A stretch of 64,000 bases of DNA from Roseivirga ehrenbergii (lineage in GTDB: Bacteria > Bacteroidota > Bacteroidia > Cytophagales > Cyclobacteriaceae): contig NZ_LQZQ01000002.1 of assembly GCF_001593005.1 (NCBI RefSeq), positions 124,001 through 188,000 on the forward strand, written 5' to 3'. The notes beneath the pieces are model-generated. The model was not told the origin of the DNA. It saw only the letters and a program-made list of their open reading frames with translations, and did no database searches. The position numbers were made by a program, and so were the translations under genes. Below are positions 61,404 through 64,000 of this stretch, one piece after another (the stretch's first letter is position 1; the number at the start of each line of letters is the position of its first letter).

Positions 61404-61463
61404 GTGATAGGGTTTTGGCTTCAAGCCAACTTAAACTAGTCACTCGGCAAAGCCAAGCGATTG
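61404..61463 (+). repeat. 97-bp structured repeat, partial copy F
   Basis: Only the right half is present, including the TTGGCTTCAAGCCAA hairpin and CACTCGGCAAAGCCAAGCGA arm. It marks the right border of the accessory cluster. Confidence 0.75.
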
Positions 61464-61498
61464 CTATATTCTTAAACTACCTGAATGGAGAATTATTC

Positions 61499-61711
61499 CT
61501 ACCCAGCCAATTCATCGCAATAAAAACCTTGGCTGGTCAATATAGTAATAACGGTTTCGGGGGCTACTTCTTCGGTTTCAACCCGTAAGATTTTATCGCA
61601 GTCTTCTAGGTCAAAATTCCACTCTTCGCTAGGCAATAAGATATTCAAAAATGAGCCCACCTGCCGCACTTCTTTTTTACTGGCTACGGAAGTTTTAAAG
61701 ATATGAACCAT
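61499..61711 (-). CDS. Small conserved-type protein downstream of the sigma factor
   Basis: The 70-residue protein (MVHIFKTSVASKKEV, LPSEEWNFDLEDCDKILRVET, VITILTSQGFYCDEL) has the beta-alpha-beta order and length of a ferredoxin-like fold such as heavy-metal-associated domains. It lacks the CxxC metal site. It starts at ATG, 37 bp after the ECF sigma gene and on the same strand. A regulatory or metal-independent role is possible; I do not recognise a named family. Confidence 0.6.
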   Translation of the reverse strand: MVHIFKTSVASKKEVRQVGSFLNILLPSEEWNFDLEDCDKILRVETEEVAPETVITILTSQGFYCDELAG

Positions 61712-61748
61712 GGTGATTGTTGTTGTATAGTTTGAGGTATTTCGTTTA

Positions 61749-62324
61749 TTATTCGTTAATCAATTCTTCATAAGTCGATTTGAGTCGCTTGCGAAGAAAC
61801 TTAACGGCATAATGTTTTCTTGAAAGCAAAGTATTGATGGAAATTCCTGTAACTGCTGAAATTTCTTTTACAGGTACACCTTCCAATTCAGTCAATTCAA
61901 AGATTTCGCGTTGTTCAATAGGCAGCTCTGTAAGCGCAAGTTCCAGTTCTTCCCACATCAATGACCGTATATAAACATTCACCGGACTGTCCGCTTCATC
62001 TGTTTGGGGAAATAGCGAGGCAATCACACCTTCCGAATCATCGCCATCGTGTTCCATGGAAAGTGACGCTTCTTTCTTTTTCTTGCTTTTATTGACAATC
62101 AGGTTTCGGGCAACGCGAAACAGCCAACCAGAAATATTCTCAATAGGATTGTGCGTGGTGTCCATGGTTTTCACGAACTGAAAAAACACATCCTGAGCAA
62201 TATCTTCAGCATCTTCTGTAGAAGGAACCCTGTTCTTGATAAAAGAGCGGATTCTAGGCTGATGTTCCTTAATCTGCCTTTCTACATTTTCCCTATGTTC
62301 AGTTTTGCTCACGGTCAGGACCAT
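61749..62324 (-). CDS. ECF-type RNA polymerase sigma factor
   Basis: The 191-residue protein shows region 2 (IRSFIKNRVPSTEDAEDIAQDVFFQFVKT, ISGWLFRVARNLIVNKSKKKKEA) and region 4 (ELALTELPIEQREIFELTELEGVPVKEISAVTGISINTLLSRKHYAVKFLRKRLKS in pieces). These are typical sigma-70 group 4 features. Its ATG lies 26 bp inside the end of the upstream membrane-protein gene, giving translational coupling. No FecR-like anti-sigma is present, so the membrane protein may serve as a regulator. Confidence 0.93.
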   Translation of the reverse strand: MVLTVSKTEHRENVERQIKEHQPRIRSFIKNRVPSTEDAEDIAQDVFFQFVKTMDTTHNPIENISGWLFRVARNLIVNKSKKKKEASLSMEHDGDDSEGVIASLFPQTDEADSPVNVYIRSLMWEELELALTELPIEQREIFELTELEGVPVKEISAVTGISINTLLSRKHYAVKFLRKRLKSTYEELINE

Positions 62325-62703
62325 CGTTTTCTTTTACGTCCGAATCAGAAAAACAATCATTTTTATGCTCCATCCATTGCGCAAACTTCCTCTTTTTAAA
62401 CCATTCTTTACGTTCCTCTGAACTCATGGTCTTCCATTCTTCACGACCTTTTAAGTCACTCCATTTGTGTTTATGAGAATGTTTCTTTTTACCCCCAATT
62501 CCTGAAAAGAGGATTCTGGAAAGGATGAAGAGTCCTAAGGCCTGCCAAAAACTAATGGTAGTGAGACCAAAGATTTCTGGCATTAACCAGTTCCATAAAA
62601 GCATGATTACGGAACCAAATAAAAACAACGCTGCTGCGCCAAATACAGGGAAGAAAATGTATTTGTACTTATATATAAATTCTTTCTTTCTCATTTCGAT
62701 CAT
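62299..62703 (-). CDS. Membrane protein co-transcribed with the ECF sigma factor
   Basis: The 134-residue protein has two hydrophobic helices (about 15-38 and 46-62; FPVFGAAALFLFGSVIMLLW and FWQALGLFILSRILF) and a hydrophilic C-terminal tail (KKKHSHKHKWSDL, EEWKTMSSEERKEWFKKRKFAQWMEH, then an acidic DSDVKENDGPD end). The histidine-rich start of the tail could bind metal. It overlaps the sigma gene by 26 bp. It could be an unconventional anti-sigma or sensor, which is inference from position only. The start is ATG at 62703 or 62694. Confidence 0.75.
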   Translation of the reverse strand: MIEMRKKEFIYKYKYIFFPVFGAAALFLFGSVIMLLWNWLMPEIFGLTTISFWQALGLFILSRILFSGIGGKKKHSHKHKWSDLKGREEWKTMSSEERKEWFKKRKFAQWMEHKNDCFSDSDVKENDGPDREQN

Positions 62704-62772
62704 TAATTATGTTCTCTTGTATAGGTAGACAAATGAGAGAGAAGAATATTTTAAGTGGGCAGAATTTTTTTT

Positions 62773-62830
62773 TAGAATCGGAGCAAAATCGTTCGGTGAT
62801 GATTAGTGTTTTGAGTTGAGGTCAACTTGG
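62773..62830 (+). repeat. 97-bp structured repeat, decayed copy G
   Basis: AATCGGAGCAAAATCG, GTGATGATTAG and TTGAGTTGAGGTCAACTTGG follow the order of the full repeat with many changes and a lost right arm. Confidence 0.45.
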
Positions 62831-62954
62831 GCTACGGTCTGACCTTCGGTACCAACCAATTACACAGAGGCTATTCGATGGTCGGCACTAACAAGCTAAG
62901 TCATGCTGTAAGCATCTTTTTCAGAAGCGCAGATAGGGAAATATCTTGTGAAAT

Positions 62955-62992
62955 GTGAAAAGGCCTCTACGAGGTGACTGTAATAGTAGGCT
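62955..62992 (+). repeat. GTGAAAAG/CCTC hairpin repeat, copy 4
   Basis: GTGAAAAGGCCTC and GAGGTGACTGTAATAG are nearly identical to 52362-52399. Confidence 0.7.
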
Positions 62993-63004
62993 TAGGTCGA
63001 TTGA

Positions 63005-63029
63005 GACTGCTTCGTGCCTCGCAGTGACG
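63005..63029 (+). repeat. GACTGCTTCG...CGCAGTGACG repeat, copy 2
   Basis: It is identical to 52775-52799 across 25 bp. Confidence 0.75.
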
Positions 63030-63107
63030 GTACTGGGCATTGACTGTTTGAACCGTCATACTGCTCCGAAGCTTCGGAAGGTTTCAGCATCCCTCAAAAT
63101 TAGGTCA

Positions 63108-63162
63108 CGTCCTGAAATAGGTTGACACAATCAATTGATAATTGTCAACTAAAATCAGGACG
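63108..63162. repeat. IS-end-like palindrome
   Basis: Arms at 63109-63127 and 63143-63161 (GTCCTGA...GTTGACA and TGTCAAC...TCAGGAC) are complementary at 15 of 19 positions around a 15-bp AT-rich centre. The arms resemble IS3-group terminal inverted repeats brought together, without a transposase. Confidence 0.55.
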
Positions 63163-63273
63163 AGACATTACCTGAGAAGCAATAACTCCACTCGTTTCAA
63201 TTATTTTTTCCTATTTACTTAACAAGTATGAAACTAATTATTACTTTTACTTTTGTTAAGTAAACAAATAACT

Positions 63274-63603
63274 ATGTCAGAACATTCGTTGGGTGAGTTT
63301 GAGGAACTGGTATTACTGCTGGTAGCCGCCAATAATAAAGAGGCCTATGGCGTACTGATCCTTGAAAACCTTGAAGAAAAATTAGGAAAGAAGGTAAATG
63401 TCAGTGCCGTGCATGTGGCCCTCAAACGCATGGAAAACAAGGGTTTTGTAGAATCTAGTTATGGCGGCATCACCAACGAACGTGGAGGCCGCAGAAAAAA
63501 ATATTATAGTATTACTTCAATAGGGAAAAAGGTACTGGATCAGCAATACGAAGTCAGAACTTCGATTTACCAGCAGATTCCTAAAATTTCATTTGGTCAA
63601 TGA
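63274..63603 (+). CDS. PadR-family transcriptional regulator (second copy)
   Basis: The 109-residue protein repeats the PadR pattern: LGEFEELVLLLVAANNKEAYGVLILENL, SAVHVALKRMENKGFVESS and GGRRKKYYSITSIGKKVLDQQ. The ATG at 63274 is chosen; a TTG seven codons upstream is in frame but unlikely. Its stop overlaps the next start as ATGA, so it is coupled to the permease gene. It likely represses or activates that transporter. Confidence 0.93.
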   Translation: MSEHSLGEFEELVLLLVAANNKEAYGVLILENLEEKLGKKVNVSAVHVALKRMENKGFVESSYGGITNERGGRRKKYYSITSIGKKVLDQQYEVRTSIYQQIPKISFGQ

Positions 63604-64000
63604 AAGCCCAGCCGCCAAAAAGAGCACTCCAATTTCTGCGCTGGTTTTGCAGGGAAGATTACCTCGAAGAATTCGAGGGTGATCTGATTGAGCTCTTTGA
63701 GAAGCATTTTGAAACATCACCCAAAAAGGCGAAAAGAAAATTCTTTTGGGGCGTAATGCGCTCTTTCAGGCCGGGGTTTATGAAAGCATTTTATAAGGTC
63801 AACTATTCAATAACAACAGCTATGTTTAAAAACAACTTGAAGGTGGCGTGGCGCAATGCGCTTCGACAACCTTTCTTCACTTTCCTCAACACATCGGGTC
63901 TTGCCATTGGTATGGCAGGCGCCTTGATTATTACTTTGTTTCTCCACGATGAGCTCAGCTTCGACAAAATGTTTGCCGATGCAGATCGCATTTACCGCGT
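63600..64000 (+). CDS. FtsX/MacB-type ABC permease, 3' end beyond the window
   Basis: The first 133 residues show the same PadR-linked prefix (RALQFLRWFCREDYLEEFEGDLIELF), then MFKNNLKVAWRNALRQPFFTFLN, the first membrane helix (GLAIGMAGALIITLFL) and HDELSFDKMFADADRIYR, the start of the MacB periplasmic domain. The rest lies outside the window. It starts at ATG with ATGA overlap on padR, mirroring the module at 49-52 kb. Confidence 0.9.
   Translation, partial: MKAQPPKRALQFLRWFCREDYLEEFEGDLIELFEKHFETSPKKAKRKFFWGVMRSFRPGFMKAFYKVNYSITTAMFKNNLKVAWRNALRQPFFTFLNTSGLAIGMAGALIITLFLHDELSFDKMFADADRIYR

Larger units (their letters stand above)
62704..63273. other. Repeat-derived gene-free region upstream of the second PadR gene
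   Basis: It holds, in order, a decayed 97-bp repeat (62773-62830), a GGTCTGACCTTCGGTACC relic, one ACAAGCTAAGTCATGCTG relic, a GTGAAAAG unit, a GACTGCTTCG unit, a short CTCCGAAGCTTCGG palindrome and an IS-end-like palindrome. The final 90 bp carry the promoter side of the PadR gene with repeated ACTT/TTAC sequences. Confidence 0.65.

Overview
The window looks like a chromosomal segment of a member of the phylum Bacteroidota, most likely of the Cytophagales (Roseivirga/Fulvivirga-like). This is inferred from gene content: an OmpA protein with PD40 beta-propeller repeats, long FtsX-type permeases paired with PadR regulators, the mutA/mutB pair, PIN-PhoH, GH109, DUF2132 and DUF985 proteins, start regions without clear Shine-Dalgarno sequences, and occasional TAnnTTTG-type -7 promoter elements. 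No rRNA, tRNA, CRISPR array or intact insertion sequence was found. Both ends cut genes: an OmpA-family gene on the left and an ABC-transporter permease on the right.

Layout. 0-12 kb: OmpA/PD40 protein, a DUF998-like membrane protein, the dxr-rseP operon (isoprenoid synthesis and site-2 protease), an HtrA protease, then a divergent pair made of a sodium:solute symporter and a three-gene operon (nucleotidyltransferase, NahK-like sugar kinase, DUF985 cupin). 12-24 kb: DUF2132 protein, a lipoprotein, plsC, a frameshifted DUF72 gene, a GH109-type Tat-exported glycosidase, PIN-PhoH, an S9A prolyl oligopeptidase and purT. 23-37 kb: polX with a GT9 glycosyltransferase, an EVE protein, pyrR-pyrB, hydrolases, a CBS-domain cysteine/cystathionine synthase, NagD-like HAD, a universal stress protein, a DegT aminotransferase and a pirin. 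37-51 kb: a four-gene membrane glycosyltransferase operon, a GNAT-like protein, methylmalonyl-CoA mutase (mutA-mutB), dnaA, and a PadR-permease pair. 52-54 kb: repeat-rich DNA and a 5'-nucleotidase-like lipoprotein. 54.7-61.3 kb: an accessory cluster. 61.5-64 kb: an ECF sigma operon and a second PadR-permease pair.

The most distinctive region is 54.7-61.3 kb. A Crp/Fnr-family regulator sits beside two co-directional transcription units: cupin plus yellow/major-royal-jelly-like protein, and cyclase plus MFS exporter plus aldo/keto reductase (perhaps plus an LLM oxidoreductase). Three of the products carry signal peptides. The two units share a nearly identical 43-bp upstream block with a GTGA-N6-TCA(C/A) core, lying about 50 bp from each start codon. 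By eye the cluster is more AT-rich than its surroundings. It reads as a self-contained, probably horizontally acquired regulon for processing a small molecule outside the cytoplasm; the substrate cannot be read from the sequence.

A second theme is a family of non-coding structured repeats. A 97-bp element with an imperfect inverted repeat around a TTGGCTT/AAGCCAA hairpin occurs five times in full, all in the same orientation, plus one partial and one decayed copy. It is embedded in longer composite units that are tandemly duplicated at 15.6-16.0 kb and 52.1-52.8 kb. Other points are a PolX whose polymerase metal ligands are substituted while its PHP motifs remain, a near-identical 67-bp direct repeat flanking one secreted-protein gene, an IS-end-like palindrome, and a terminator-like hairpin just upstream of dnaA.
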